A DNA stretch of 64,000 nt from Streptomyces hoynatensis (GTDB lineage: Bacteria; Actinomycetota; Actinomycetes; Streptomycetales; Streptomycetaceae): NCBI RefSeq assembly GCF_003626535.1, contig NZ_RBAL01000003.1, positions 124,001-188,000 on the forward strand, read 5' to 3'. This document shows positions 1-8,928 of this stretch, piece by piece; within the stretch, counting starts at the first letter, position 1; every line of letters begins with the position of its first letter. The notes under the pieces are model-generated. The model made no database searches. It saw only the letters and a program-made list of their open reading frames with translations, and had not been told where the DNA came from. The position numbers were made by a program, and so were the translations under genes.

Positions 1-211
1 CGGCCGCCACGTCGTAGGCGCGCTCCACCCGCACCCCGGCGTCCAGCAGCCTGGGGTAGACGGCCGCCGTCGAGCGCCACACCCAGCGCGAGACGAACGG
101 CCTGGCCCGCACCGCCTCGGCGGGGCCAGGCTCGGCGCTCACCGGGCCCGCCCGCCGGCCCTCCTCGCCCAGCGGGCACACCAGGACCCGGCCGTCGGCG
201 CACTCCGCCAT
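1..211 (-). CDS. Bifunctional 3'-5' exonuclease/DNA polymerase (partial, N-terminus)
   Basis: Only the first 70 codons are inside the window; the gene runs off the left edge. Reading the minus strand from an ATG at 211 gives a protein starting MAECADGRVLVCPLGEEG, then RPFVSRWVWRSTAAVYPRL and AGVRVERAYDVAA. This matches my memory of the N-terminus of the actinomycete PolA-like proteins that join a 3'-5' exonuclease domain to a family A polymerase domain and lack the 5' nuclease of PolI. No catalytic residue lies in the visible part, so the assignment rests on N-terminal similarity alone. It is divergent from the SHOCT gene, and the roughly 200 bp between them should hold both promoters. Confidence 0.7.
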   Translation of the reverse strand, partial: MAECADGRVLVCPLGEEGRRAGPVSAEPGPAEAVRARPFVSRWVWRSTAAVYPRLLDAGVRVERAYDVAA

Positions 212-415
212 GGCCCACCGTCCCCCGGGCCCCCGCTCCTCGCTCACCCGTCCGAGTCTGGCAGGAGGCACTGACAGCCGGCCCGTCGCGCCGCCTCGCC
301 GCCTACTCCCCTGGGAGCAGCGCGGGAGCCGCTGCCGGTACGACGACGCGGGCCCCGCCGGGCGGCAGGCTCGACACGTCAGCACACACCACCGCGACGC
401 CGAGGAGCTTCCGCC

Positions 416-736
416 GTGAGCACGGTGCACATCCTGAACGCCCTGAACGACCTCAACGACCCAGGCCGGACGGCCGGCCTGGCCCACTTCGACCACGACG
501 GAGGCCCCGGCCCCTGGGTCCTGCTGTTCCCCGTGATCTGGGCGGCCGTCGCCTTCTGCGCCGTCTGGCTCCTGCGGCGGACCGCCTGGCGGCGCGGCTT
601 CGGCCCCGGCGGGCACCGGCACCCCGGCAGCCCCCTCGCGGTGCTCGGCCGCAGGTACGCCGCGGGCGAGATCGACGCCGAGGAGTACCGGGAGCGGCGG
701 GCCGTCCTGAGCGAGGACCCGCGGCCCCGCGACTGA
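416..736 (+). CDS. Small SHOCT-domain membrane protein
   Basis: A 106-residue protein. A GTG start follows a GAGGAG-like ribosome site by about 9 bases. Residues near 35-55 (WVLLFPVIWAAVAFCAVWLL) form one transmembrane helix followed by a basic stretch (RRTAWRRG), suggesting a cytoplasmic C-terminus. The last 30 residues (LGRRYAAGEIDAEEYRERR) match the SHOCT motif, a short helical oligomerisation module common at the ends of small bacterial membrane proteins. The role is unknown. It stands alone, divergent from the DNA polymerase gene and convergent with the DeoR gene. Confidence 0.8.
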   Translation: MSTVHILNALNDLNDPGRTAGLAHFDHDGGPGPWVLLFPVIWAAVAFCAVWLLRRTAWRRGFGPGGHRHPGSPLAVLGRRYAAGEIDAEEYRERRAVLSEDPRPRD

Positions 737-879
737 CCGCGGCCCTCCCGCCGGCGGCCGGAGCAGAGCGGCCGGAGCAGAGCGAAGGGGCTGGAGGGGG
801 GCGGGAGAAGAGGGGCCGGGAGAGGCGGGGGGAAACACGGTGCCCGGCGGGGCGGACCTGCCCCGGCCGGGCGCCCGGG

Positions 880-1716
880 TCAGCGGGAGGGGGCCTCCGG
901 CTCGCCGGCGATGATCAGCTCGGCCAGGTGCGCGGCGATCTCCTCCCGGTCGGCCCGCGGCAGCCCCGCGTCCGTCACCAGCGTGTCCACCTCGTCCAGC
1001 GAGGCGAAGGAACTCAGGCCGGTGGTCCCCCACTTGGTGTGGTCGGCGACCACGACCACCCGCCGCGCGGAACGGATGAAGTGCCGGTTGGTCTCGGCCT
1101 CCGCCAGGTTCGGCGTGGACAGGCCGGCCTCCACCGAGATCCCGTGCACGCCCAGGAACAGCACGTCGAAGTGCAGCGAGGCGATCGCCGCGTCCGCCAC
1201 CGGGCCCACCAGCGCGTCCGAGGGGGTGCGCACCCCGCCGGTCAGCACCACCGCGGCCGCGCCCCCCGGCTCGCGCCCGCCCTCACCCGCCTGCTGGGCG
1301 TGGTGGAACACGTCCGCCACCCGCACCGAGTTGGTGACCACCGTCAGGTCGGGCACCTGCAGCAGCTCGTGCGCGAGCGCGAACGTGGTCGTGCCCCCGG
1401 AGAGCGCCACCGCCCCGCCCGGGCCGGCCAGCGCCGCCGCCGCCCTGGCGATCTCGCTCTTCGCCGACAGCTCCAGGGAGGACTTGGCCTCGAAGCCGGG
1501 CTCGTGCGTGCGCCGCTCGGCCACCGGCACCGCCCCGCCGTGCACCTTCTCCAGGGCACCCTGCCGCGCCAGGACGTCCAGGTCCCGGCGCACCGTCATG
1601 TCCGACACCCGCAGCATCCGGGTCAGCTCGCTCACCCTGATCCCGCCCCGGCGGCGCACCTCGTCCAGAATGAGCGCGCGCCGCTGCCCGGCCAGCAGGT
1701 TCTGGTTGTCGCTCAC
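880..1716 (-). CDS. DeoR/GlpR family transcriptional repressor
   Basis: 278 residues. The N-terminus carries a DeoR winged helix (QRRALILDEVRRRGGIRVSEL, then VSDMTVRRDLDVL), and the rest is a DeoRC sugar-phosphate-sensing domain with the usual GGTTT ligand loop and a late VVVADHTKWG motif. Such proteins repress sugar or polyol catabolic genes and release DNA on binding a phosphorylated sugar. I chose the GTG at 1716 because GGAGGAG lies just upstream; the reading frame stays open to 1746. No sugar operon adjoins it: the divergent neighbour is a membrane hydrolase and the downstream neighbour is convergent, so its targets are likely elsewhere or itself. Confidence 0.9.
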   Translation of the reverse strand: MSDNQNLLAGQRRALILDEVRRRGGIRVSELTRMLRVSDMTVRRDLDVLARQGALEKVHGGAVPVAERRTHEPGFEAKSSLELSAKSEIARAAAALAGPGGAVALSGGTTTFALAHELLQVPDLTVVTNSVRVADVFHHAQQAGEGGREPGGAAAVVLTGGVRTPSDALVGPVADAAIASLHFDVLFLGVHGISVEAGLSTPNLAEAETNRHFIRSARRVVVVADHTKWGTTGLSSFASLDEVDTLVTDAGLPRADREEIAAHLAELIIAGEPEAPSR

Positions 1717-1877
1717 ACACTCTCCTCCGTCGCCCCGGCGCGCCACGCGCCCCCGCGCGCCGCGTTCGCTGAAGAGTCATCCTCGCACGACCAAACATCC
1801 ACCTGGCGGGGACGGTTCGCCCTCGTTCACCGGGAAGACAAAGAGCACGGAGTACGAGAGCGGGACGGGGGCCCAGG

Positions 1878-4238
1878 ATGACGGCCGACGAGCTGACACG
1901 AGCCGCGCCCGGCGATGAGCCGGGCCCGGGGACCGCACCACCGCCGCCCGCCCTGGAACTCCTCGTCCACGGCGTCGGCGGCCACACGCCGCAGGAGATG
2001 CTGGAGGACCCGCGCACCACCCGCGTCACCGGCGACGCCACCGCCAGCGTCCACCGCCGCACCGCCGACCTGGCGGACCGGCCCTGGGACGAGGCAGAGC
2101 CGCTGCGCGAGGCGTACTGCTGGTCGGGGCTCACCTCGGGCAACGGGGCCAGGGCGCTGTGGCTGCTCCTGCTGCCCTTCATGATCGTGAACCTGGCCCA
2201 CTGGATGCGGCCCGCGGCCCGCGGCACCCGGCGCCTCAGGTTCGCCTACGACCTGCTGGTGCGGATCACCGCCCTCTCGCTCACCGTGCTGCTCACCGCG
2301 GGCGCCTGCGTCGTCGTGCTCGACCTCGTGGCCTGGCAGTGCGCCGGCTCGGCCGAGTGCGCCCGGCACGTCTCCTGGCTCGGCCCCTTCTCGGGCGAGG
2401 GCTGGTGGGCGCAGCCGGGGCGGCGCCTCGCCCTCGGCTCCGCCGTGCCGCTCGCCCTGGTCCTGCTGCTGTGGTGGCTCTCCCACCGCACCTGGAGCGC
2501 CTACGAGTCCGCCTCCCCGCCGGCGCGCCCGCGGCTGGACGCCGAGCGGCACCCGCCCCTGGCCCTGCCCGGCTTCTGGTATGGCCGGGCCCTGGTCGCC
2601 AGGCTCCGGGCCACCCACACCACCGCGGGGCTGCTCACCCTCGCCGCGGTGCTGCTCGCCGCGACCGGCCCCTACGACCGCGGGCCGCACGGCCGGGCCG
2701 CCCTCGCCGCCGCCGGCTGGGCCCTGGCCGCCCTGACCGCCGCGGGCTGGGCCGCCGTCGCCGTGCGGCTCGTCCGGCACGGCCGCACCGAGGACGAGCC
2801 GGACCTGTCCCCCGAGCCGCCCCTGTCCTCGGCCCTGCCCTGGGGCGCGGCCCTCCTGGTGCTTGCCGTGGCCGTGCACACCGCCTGGAGCCGCCCGGAC
2901 TGGGACGCGAGCGGCCGGTTACCCCTGGCGACGACCTCCTTCCCGGCCCTGGTGGTCGCGCAGTGCGCGCTCTCGCTCGGCATCGCGGTGGCCGCCCACC
3001 GGCTGCACCGAAGCACCCCGCGCACCCAGCGCGGGGCGCTCGCCGGGCTCGGCGGCGCCGCCGTCGCCCTCCTCGCCTGCGGGCTCGGGGTGCTGCTCAC
3101 CGGCGGCGTCGCCCAGCGGGCCGGCGACTGGCTGGACCCGACCGCGGACCCGGGCGAGCCCGGCGCGGAGATCCCCGGGCCGCCGCAGCTGCTCAGCTGG
3201 GCCGCCGCGACGGTGCCCGCCCTGCTGCTGGTGCTCCTCGTCCTCGCCCTGGCCGCGGTGGTGCGCGTCTCGCGCCGCACCGGCCGGCTGCGGCCCGGCG
3301 TCCGCGCGCGCTACCCCGGGGAGGACGGCGAGCCGGTCCCCGAGCGCAGCCGGGAGATCGCCTCGGCCATCGCGCGGGCCGAACTCACCGACGCCGCCCC
3401 CGTGCTCGTCGGCTGGCTCTCCGGCGCCAGCCTGGTCCTCGCCCTGGGCGCGCTCGCCGGCTCGCTGACCGGCGACCCGCCCTCCGAGGCCGCCGCCTCG
3501 GCCCCCGCCTTCGTCTCCGGCTGCGCCGAGCTGTCCGAGGCGCTCGGCTCCTGGCTGATGGGCGCAGGCGTGGTGCTGCTCGTGGCCATGGGCCGGCGCG
3601 CCTACCGGGACGCCGGCACCCGCCGCACCGTCGGCATCCTGTGGGACGTCGGCACCTTCTGGCCGCGCGCCGCCCACCCCTTCGCCCCGCCCTGCTACGC
3701 GGAGCGGGCCGTGCCCGACCTGTCCTGGCGGGTGAGCACCTGGGTGGAGACCACCGGCGGGCGCGTGGTCCTCTCCGGCCACTCGCAGGGCAGCGTCCTG
3801 GCCGCGGCGGCGGTGTGGCAGCTCGACGCCGCCACCCGCGGCCGGGTCGCCCTGCTCACCTACGGCTCCCCCCTGGAGCGGCTCTACGGCCGCTGGTTCC
3901 CGCTCTTCTTCGGCCGCGCCACGCTGCGCTCCCTGCACCAGGACGCGCCCTGCTGGCGGAACCTGTGGCGGGAGACCGACCCGATCGGCGGCCCCGTCGG
4001 GGTGCGCGGCACGGCGGCGCCCCCGGTGGACGCGGGGCCGCTGGCCGACCCGCTGCACTACGGCCGCACCCCGAGCCGCCCGCTGCCCGAACCGATCCTC
4101 GGGCACGGCGACTACCCGGCCGACCCGGCCTTCGCCGCGGAGCGCGCCGAGCTGTACCGCGCCCTGCTGCGGGCCCCGGCCCCGGCGGCCACCGAGGCGC
4201 GGGTGGTCATCCCGCCGCCCGGGCACGGCGGGCCGTGA
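1878..4238 (+). CDS. Integral membrane protein with split alpha/beta-hydrolase domain
   Basis: 786 residues. The N-terminus has a lipase-like oxyanion segment (ELLVHGVGGHTPQEML, residues ~24-39). A large central region contains about eight hydrophobic helices. The C-terminal part has the nucleophile elbow GHSQGS (near residue 635, VVLSGHSQGSVLAAAA) and a possible catalytic His in LGHGDYP. The hydrolase fold therefore seems to be interrupted by a membrane domain, placing an esterase/lipase-like active site at the membrane. The substrate is unknown. It is a single gene convergent with the beta-helix/AAA+ gene; an inverted repeat at 4254-4275 probably ends both transcripts. Confidence 0.75.
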   Translation: MTADELTRAAPGDEPGPGTAPPPPALELLVHGVGGHTPQEMLEDPRTTRVTGDATASVHRRTADLADRPWDEAEPLREAYCWSGLTSGNGARALWLLLLPFMIVNLAHWMRPAARGTRRLRFAYDLLVRITALSLTVLLTAGACVVVLDLVAWQCAGSAECARHVSWLGPFSGEGWWAQPGRRLALGSAVPLALVLLLWWLSHRTWSAYESASPPARPRLDAERHPPLALPGFWYGRALVARLRATHTTAGLLTLAAVLLAATGPYDRGPHGRAALAAAGWALAALTAAGWAAVAVRLVRHGRTEDEPDLSPEPPLSSALPWGAALLVLAVAVHTAWSRPDWDASGRLPLATTSFPALVVAQCALSLGIAVAAHRLHRSTPRTQRGALAGLGGAAVALLACGLGVLLTGGVAQRAGDWLDPTADPGEPGAEIPGPPQLLSWAAATVPALLLVLLVLALAAVVRVSRRTGRLRPGVRARYPGEDGEPVPERSREIASAIARAELTDAAPVLVGWLSGASLVLALGALAGSLTGDPPSEAAASAPAFVSGCAELSEALGSWLMGAGVVLLVAMGRRAYRDAGTRRTVGILWDVGTFWPRAAHPFAPPCYAERAVPDLSWRVSTWVETTGGRVVLSGHSQGSVLAAAAVWQLDAATRGRVALLTYGSPLERLYGRWFPLFFGRATLRSLHQDAPCWRNLWRETDPIGGPVGVRGTAAPPVDAGPLADPLHYGRTPSRPLPEPILGHGDYPADPAFAAERAELYRALLRAPAPAATEARVVIPPPGHGGP

Positions 4239-4253
4239 ACCGGGCGGCCGGAA

Positions 4254-4275
4254 CCCGGGCCGGGGAGAGCCCGGG
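4254..4275. terminator. Bidirectional terminator-like hairpin
   Basis: A perfect 7-bp inverted repeat (CCCGGGC / GCCCGGG) with an 8-base loop, in the 55-bp gap between two convergent genes. There is no T tract, as is usual in streptomycetes. Confidence 0.5.
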
Positions 4276-4293
4276 GGAAGGGCACGGGCGGCC

Positions 4294-6711
4294 TCAGGCG
4301 AGCGGCGGCAGATCCGCCGGGTACAGCAGGGTCAGCTCCTCGGTCGAGGGATCGGCCAGCCGCGCCACCCGGCCGGCGTGCCGCTCGACCATCGACTCGA
4401 AGGTCTGCCTGGCCGTCCTGCCGTTGCCGAACGAGGGCCCGCGGTCCAGCGCGGTGAAGTACTTCAGCAGCGCCTCGCTCGTGCCCTCGCCGAACTCGTA
4501 CTCCTGCTCCCTGGCCTGCTGCCCGACGATGCTCAGCAGCTCCTCGGGCGAGTAGTCGCCGAAGGTGATGGTGCGGGAGAAGCGGGAGGCCACGCCGGGG
4601 TTGACCGCGAGGAAGCGTTCCATCTCGGCGGTGTAGCCGGCCACGATCACCACCACCGCGTCCCGGTGGTCCTCCATCAGCTTCACCAGCGTGTCGATCG
4701 CCTCACGGCCGAAGTCGCGCCCGGCGTCCTCGGGGGAGAGCGCGTAGGCCTCGTCGATGAACAGCACGCCGCCGCGCGCCCGTTCGAAGGCCTCCTGGGT
4801 CCTGATGGCGGTGGAGCCGATGTGCTCGCCGACGAGGTCGACGCGGGAGACCTCGACCAGGTGCCCGCGCTCCAGCACGCCGAGCGCCGCGAGGATCTCC
4901 CCGTACAGCCTGGCCACCGTGGTCTTCCCGGTGCCGGGGGAGCCGGTGAACACCAGGTGGCGGCGCACCGAGGCCGCCTTGAGGCCGGCCCGCATCCGGC
5001 GCCTGCCCACCTCGATCATGTCGATCAGCGCCCGCACCTCCCGCTTCACGGTGCGCAGGCCCACCAGCGCCTCGAGTTCGGCCAGCACCTCCTCCGCGGG
5101 ACGGCTCGCGCCCCGCTCCGGCTCCGCCGGCGCCTCGGCGGGCGCCCCGGCCGGCGCGGGGGCGGCCGGTGGGGCGGCCGGGCGCGGGGCGGCGGTCTCG
5201 GTGGCCGGCGCGGTCTTCAGCCGCACGTCGGCGCCGGGCGCCGAGGTCTCGTCGCTGTGGCACTCGGTCAGCACCGGGCTGTTCTCGGCGAAGACGTAGC
5301 CGCCCCTGGCGCAGCGCTCGGTGCGGCAGTGGGACAGCTCGCTGCGGCAGCCGTCGATGATGTGGAAGCCGTAGCCCTGCGAGCCGGTGATCCGGCAGCG
5401 CGAGAAGCGGCCCTTGCCGCCGGCCGAGACGTACACGCCGGCCTCCGAGGGAGCGCTCAGCGTGCTGTCCTCGACCTCGGGGTCGGCCCCCTTGGTGACG
5501 ATGATGCCGGTGCGCGCCTCGTGGACGGTGCAGCCGGTCACCGAGCCGCCGCTGCCCTGGTCGCGGAACCAGGCCCCGGTGCCGACCCGTTGTATCCGGC
5601 AGGCGTCGAGGCGGGCCGTCGCCCCGTCGCTGACGGAGACCGCGGAGCCGCGGACGTCGGCTATCTCGCTGTCCACCACGTCCGCCCGCGAGCCCGGGTC
5701 GAGGACGAACAGCGCGTCGGGCACGTCGTGCACCCGGCAGGTCTCCAGCACGGCGGTCGCCCCGTCGCTCACCCACACCGCGGGATAGTCGCCGGTGCTG
5801 GCGTGGATCTCGCAGTCGTGGGCGTCGGCGTGCGTGCCCGGGTCCCACACGGAGACCCCGTTGCGGCCGAAGCGGCTGACCGTGGTGCGCACCAGGGTCA
5901 GCACCGAACGCGACCTGAGGTCGAGGGCGTTCTCCGGGATGTCCGTCAACTCGCTGTCCGTCAGCGTCAGTACCGCGTCGGTCTCCAGCGTGATGCCGTC
6001 CCCCGTGGTGGCGCCGACGTGGCACTCGGTGAGATGGACGGTGGCCCGGTCCGCGAGGCGCACCCCGGTGCCCTTGACGCCGGTCAGGGCGCAGCGGACG
6101 GCGTCCACGGCCGCGCCCTCGCCCGAGACGGTGAGGCCCGCGCCCCCCGCCTGCCTGACCCGGCAGCGCTCCAGGCGCAGGTGGGCCTGCCCGTGCACCG
6201 TGATGCCCGGGCGGCCCGACTCCACGACCTCGCAGTCCTCGAAGAGCCCGCCCGCCCCGTCGGCCACGCTGACGCCGGCCCCGGTCGGGTTGCTGATCGA
6301 GCACTGCCTGACGGTGGGCCGCGCGCCGCCGCGCACCTCGAGGCCCGAGGCCGAGGAGGTGTGCACGGTCAGCCCGGTGAGCTCGGGGGTGCTGTTCTCG
6401 ATCAGCACCGCGGGGGCCGCGGTGTCCTGTCCCTCGATCCGCAGCTGCGAGATGACGGCCGAGCCGCGCACCGTCAGCGGCACGCCCTCCTCGGGGGCGA
6501 TCCGCGCGGGCCCGTCCCCGTCCCCGCCCGGGCCGCGCACGGTGACGGACTGCTCGATCACGAGGTTCTCGCGGTAGGTGCCGGGGCCGAGGACGAGGAC
6601 GTCGCCGTCCGCGGCGGCGGCCAGCGCCTCGGTGACCGTGCCGTAGACGGCGGTCCTGCGCCGCCAGCGTGCTGTTCCGGTGTGGGTCACCTGGACCGAG
6701 CCCTTAGTCAT
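4294..6711 (-). CDS. Right-handed beta-helix protein fused to a CbxX/SpoVK-type AAA+ ATPase
   Basis: 805 residues from the ATG at 6711. Residues ~20-490 are tandem beta-helix coils of about 22-24 residues, recognisable by repeated phrases such as [16 protein letters not shown] and GVYVSAGG. A proline/alanine linker (~500-535) follows. Then comes an AAA+ domain with Walker [10 protein letters not shown] (~residue 589), Walker [11 protein letters not shown] (~650), and a late arginine-rich segment ([13 protein letters not shown]). The ATPase part belongs to the CbxX/EccA class, which remodels partner complexes; the beta-helix, a fold used in carbohydrate-active and scaffold proteins, probably binds the target. 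No ESX gene is near. A close start at 6711 is favoured because the frame upstream is poor in conserved features. Confidence 0.85.
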   Translation of the reverse strand: MTKGSVQVTHTGTARWRRRTAVYGTVTEALAAAADGDVLVLGPGTYRENLVIEQSVTVRGPGGDGDGPARIAPEEGVPLTVRGSAVISQLRIEGQDTAAPAVLIENSTPELTGLTVHTSSASGLEVRGGARPTVRQCSISNPTGAGVSVADGAGGLFEDCEVVESGRPGITVHGQAHLRLERCRVRQAGGAGLTVSGEGAAVDAVRCALTGVKGTGVRLADRATVHLTECHVGATTGDGITLETDAVLTLTDSELTDIPENALDLRSRSVLTLVRTTVSRFGRNGVSVWDPGTHADAHDCEIHASTGDYPAVWVSDGATAVLETCRVHDVPDALFVLDPGSRADVVDSEIADVRGSAVSVSDGATARLDACRIQRVGTGAWFRDQGSGGSVTGCTVHEARTGIIVTKGADPEVEDSTLSAPSEAGVYVSAGGKGRFSRCRITGSQGYGFHIIDGCRSELSHCRTERCARGGYVFAENSPVLTECHSDETSAPGADVRLKTAPATETAAPRPAAPPAAPAPAGAPAEAPAEPERGASRPAEEVLAELEALVGLRTVKREVRALIDMIEVGRRRMRAGLKAASVRRHLVFTGSPGTGKTTVARLYGEILAALGVLERGHLVEVSRVDLVGEHIGSTAIRTQEAFERARGGVLFIDEAYALSPEDAGRDFGREAIDTLVKLMEDHRDAVVVIVAGYTAEMERFLAVNPGVASRFSRTITFGDYSPEELLSIVGQQAREQEYEFGEGTSEALLKYFTALDRGPSFGNGRTARQTFESMVERHAGRVARLADPSTEELTLLYPADLPPLA

Positions 6712-7133
6712 GGACAGATGTGCCCCAACCTCGTGCGATGACTGTGCGTGCGGCCACGCGTGTGTGGCCGCTCCACCGTAGCGCGCCCCGGGCCTGCGGA
6801 ATGACCGGAGCCGGTGCCGGGCGGCCCGTGCGGGCCTGTCTCCAGGGGGAGTTGGCGCCGCGGCCGTGCGCCCTGCATGCACCCGCGCTCCGCGAGTGCG
6901 CCGCTCCCGGGCGCGCCGACTCCGGGTGACGGAGCGGCGACGGGGAGTGAGGGGTAGTCGGGCGCCCCGGTCGAAGGGCCGGAAAGCGCCGCGGCGTTAC
7001 CCCGCGATTCGGCGGGAGAATCCCCAACGGGGACCCACTTTCGGGTGATTGCCTGTCATCTGGCGCTGCGATTAGGTTTCTTCCCCGGGTCATCCGAATG
7101 GCCCCTTGCTTCCCTAGAATGGCGGTGTAAGGC
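6712..7133. promoter_or_regulatory. Divergent promoter region between the AAA+ and first encapsulin genes
   Basis: 422 bp without a convincing gene. An 8-bp perfect inverted repeat (GCGGCCAC at 6750-6757, GTGGCCGC at 6764-6771) lies about 40 bp upstream of the AAA+ start and could be an operator. On the plus strand TAGAAT at 7115-7120, 13 bases before the ATG at 7134, is a good -10 element; I see no clear -35. Confidence 0.4.
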
Positions 7134-8555
7134 ATGACCACAGCAAGCGAGACCACGGAGCCGACCCCGGAAAGCGCGTCGGGGCACCCCCGGCTGAGCC
7201 TCGACACCGCAGCGGCGCGGAATCTCGCCACCACCACCAAGACCCCGCCGCAGATGCAGGAAATCAGCTCCAGGTGGCTGCTGAAAGTCCTGCCGTGGGT
7301 CCAGGTTTCCGGCGGCACCTTCCGGGTGAACCGCCGCCTCACCCACACCCTCGGAAACGGCCGGGTGGAATTCGTCACCACCGGCGCCGAGGTGCGGGTC
7401 ATTCCGGCCGAGCTGGGCGAACTGCCCTCCCTGGCCGGCTACGAGGACGCCGGAGTCCTGCGCCGGCTCGCCGACGCCTTCGAGCAGCGGGACTTCACCG
7501 CGGGCGAGGTGCTCCTCGAGGCGGGTGCCCCCGCCGACCGGGTCCTGCTCGTCGCGCACGGCAAGCTGAGCAGGCGCGGCGCGGGCGCGTACGACACGGA
7601 GACCGAGCACGGACGGCTCGCCGACGGCGATTACCACGGCGAGGCGGTGCTCGGCGAGGAGGACCCGGGGACCTGGGAGCACAGCCTCGTGGCGCTGACC
7701 GGCGGCACCGTCCTCACCCTCGACCGCGCCGCCTTCCTGCGGATCGCCGCCGAGGCCCCCGGCCTGGCCGAGCACGTGGCCAGGGCCCGCGCCGCCGGGG
7801 CCGCCCGGAGCAACGCCGAGGGGGAGGCGGCGATCGAGTTGGCTTCCGGGCATGTGGGGGAGCCGGTGCTGCCGGGGACGTTCGTGGATTACGAGCTGGA
7901 GCCGCGGGAGTACGAGTTGAGTGTGGCGCAGACGGTGCTGCGGGTGCACTCGCGGGTGGCGGACCTGTACAACGAGCCGATGAATCAGGTCGAGGAGCAG
8001 TTGCGGCTGACGATCGAGGCGTTGCGGGAGCGGCAGGAGCACGAGCTGGTCAACAACCGGGAGTTCGGCCTGCTGCACAACGCCGACCTGCGCCAGCGCC
8101 TGCACACCCGCTCGGGCCCGCCCACCCCCGACGACCTCGACGAACTCCTCGCCGCCGTCTGGAAGGAGCCGAGCGTCATCCTCGCCCACCCCAAGGCCAT
8201 CGCCGCCTTCGGGCGCGAGTGCAACGCACGCGGGCTCTACCCCGACTCCGTCTCCTTCCAGGGGCACGCGGTCCCCTCCTGGCGCGGCGTGCCCGTCCTG
8301 CCGTGCAACAAGCTGCCGGTCAGCGCCTCGGGCACCACCTCGATCCTGGCGATGCGCACCGGCGAGAAGAACCAGGGCGTGGTCGGCCTGCACCGCACCG
8401 GAATCCCCGACGAATACCAGCCGAGCCTCTCCGTCCGCTTCATGGGAATCAACGAGCAGGCCGTCATCTCCTACCTCGTCAGCGCCTACTATTCGGCCGC
8501 GGTGCTGGTGCCCGACGCCCTCGGCATTCTGGAGGACGTCGAGATCGGCCACTGA
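7134..8555 (+). CDS. eshA: EshA-like family 2B encapsulin shell protein, copy 1
   Basis: 473 residues. The N-terminal arm ([22 protein letters not shown], split here: [11 protein letters not shown] / [11 protein letters not shown]) and the motif [12 protein letters not shown] are characteristic of family 2 encapsulins. Residues ~95-225 form a cyclic-nucleotide-binding-like insert ([20 protein letters not shown]), and residues ~230-473 are the rest of the HK97-type shell fold, ending [20 protein letters not shown]. EshA proteins were first described as cNMP-binding proteins affecting differentiation and antibiotic production in streptomycetes, and are now known to build icosahedral shells. The insert's phosphate cassette is poor ([16 protein letters not shown], no Arg), so ligand binding is doubtful. 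No HTH is present, so it is not a Crp-type regulator. A second shell gene follows. Confidence 0.9.
   Translation: MTTASETTEPTPESASGHPRLSLDTAAARNLATTTKTPPQMQEISSRWLLKVLPWVQVSGGTFRVNRRLTHTLGNGRVEFVTTGAEVRVIPAELGELPSLAGYEDAGVLRRLADAFEQRDFTAGEVLLEAGAPADRVLLVAHGKLSRRGAGAYDTETEHGRLADGDYHGEAVLGEEDPGTWEHSLVALTGGTVLTLDRAAFLRIAAEAPGLAEHVARARAAGAARSNAEGEAAIELASGHVGEPVLPGTFVDYELEPREYELSVAQTVLRVHSRVADLYNEPMNQVEEQLRLTIEALRERQEHELVNNREFGLLHNADLRQRLHTRSGPPTPDDLDELLAAVWKEPSVILAHPKAIAAFGRECNARGLYPDSVSFQGHAVPSWRGVPVLPCNKLPVSASGTTSILAMRTGEKNQGVVGLHRTGIPDEYQPSLSVRFMGINEQAVISYLVSAYYSAAVLVPDALGILEDVEIGH
7824..8142 (+). repeat. 319-bp block nearly identical to 9586-9904 (copy 1)
   Basis: By eye, 314 of 319 positions match the block at 9586-9904 in the second shell gene, offset 1762 bp. 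The five differences are three at 7839-7848, one in a TTG/GTG codon and one in CGC/CGG. Flanking parts of the two genes are much more diverged. Confidence 0.9.
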
Positions 8556-8928
8556 GAAAGGGGCCGGGCCGGGAATCGGAAGGCCGTCTGTCCCCGGCAT
8601 GCCCGGCCTTCCGATTCCCGGCCCTTTCCCGGCGCTTTCCCGGCCCTTTCGTCTCCTGCCCCGGCGCTCTCCCCGGCCACGGCCCACGTTTCCCCGTCAT
8701 GTGCCGCTCCTTTCCCGTCGCCCTGCGGCCCCTACCGGCACTTCCCTGCTCTCCTCTGCTCCCCCCCTGCCCCATTCCAGTCCGCGGACCGTGTCCGCAG
8801 GCCGTTTTCGCGGTGCGGCCCGCGGGTTCGTTCCCGCAGACCGCTGCCGTCGTTTCCCGCCGCGCGTTCCGGTCCGGCATCCGCATCGCGCGCCCCCCGG
8901 GCGCCCCCACCTCGGAAGGCTCACGCAC
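8556..8928. promoter_or_regulatory. Intergenic region between the two shell genes
   Basis: 373 bp. It begins with the 21-bp hairpin. The rest is pyrimidine-rich on the plus strand (repeated TTTCC/CCTTTC runs around 8625-8760), unlike flanking DNA. I find no convincing small gene. The GGAAGG at 8914-8919 is the ribosome site of the next gene. Confidence 0.5.
8566..8624. terminator. Strong 21-bp perfect inverted repeat after the first encapsulin gene
   Basis: Arms 8566-8586 and 8604-8624 are exact reverse complements with a 17-base loop, starting 11 bases after the first shell gene's stop. The arms contain GGGAATCGGAAGG. It probably ends or attenuates transcription between the two shell genes, which would let them be expressed at different levels. 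Confidence 0.7.

Noticed and set aside
757-785. Short direct repeat GCGGCCGGAGCAGA after the SHOCT gene
   Set aside because: Only two short copies in GC-rich intergenic DNA; no function can be supported.
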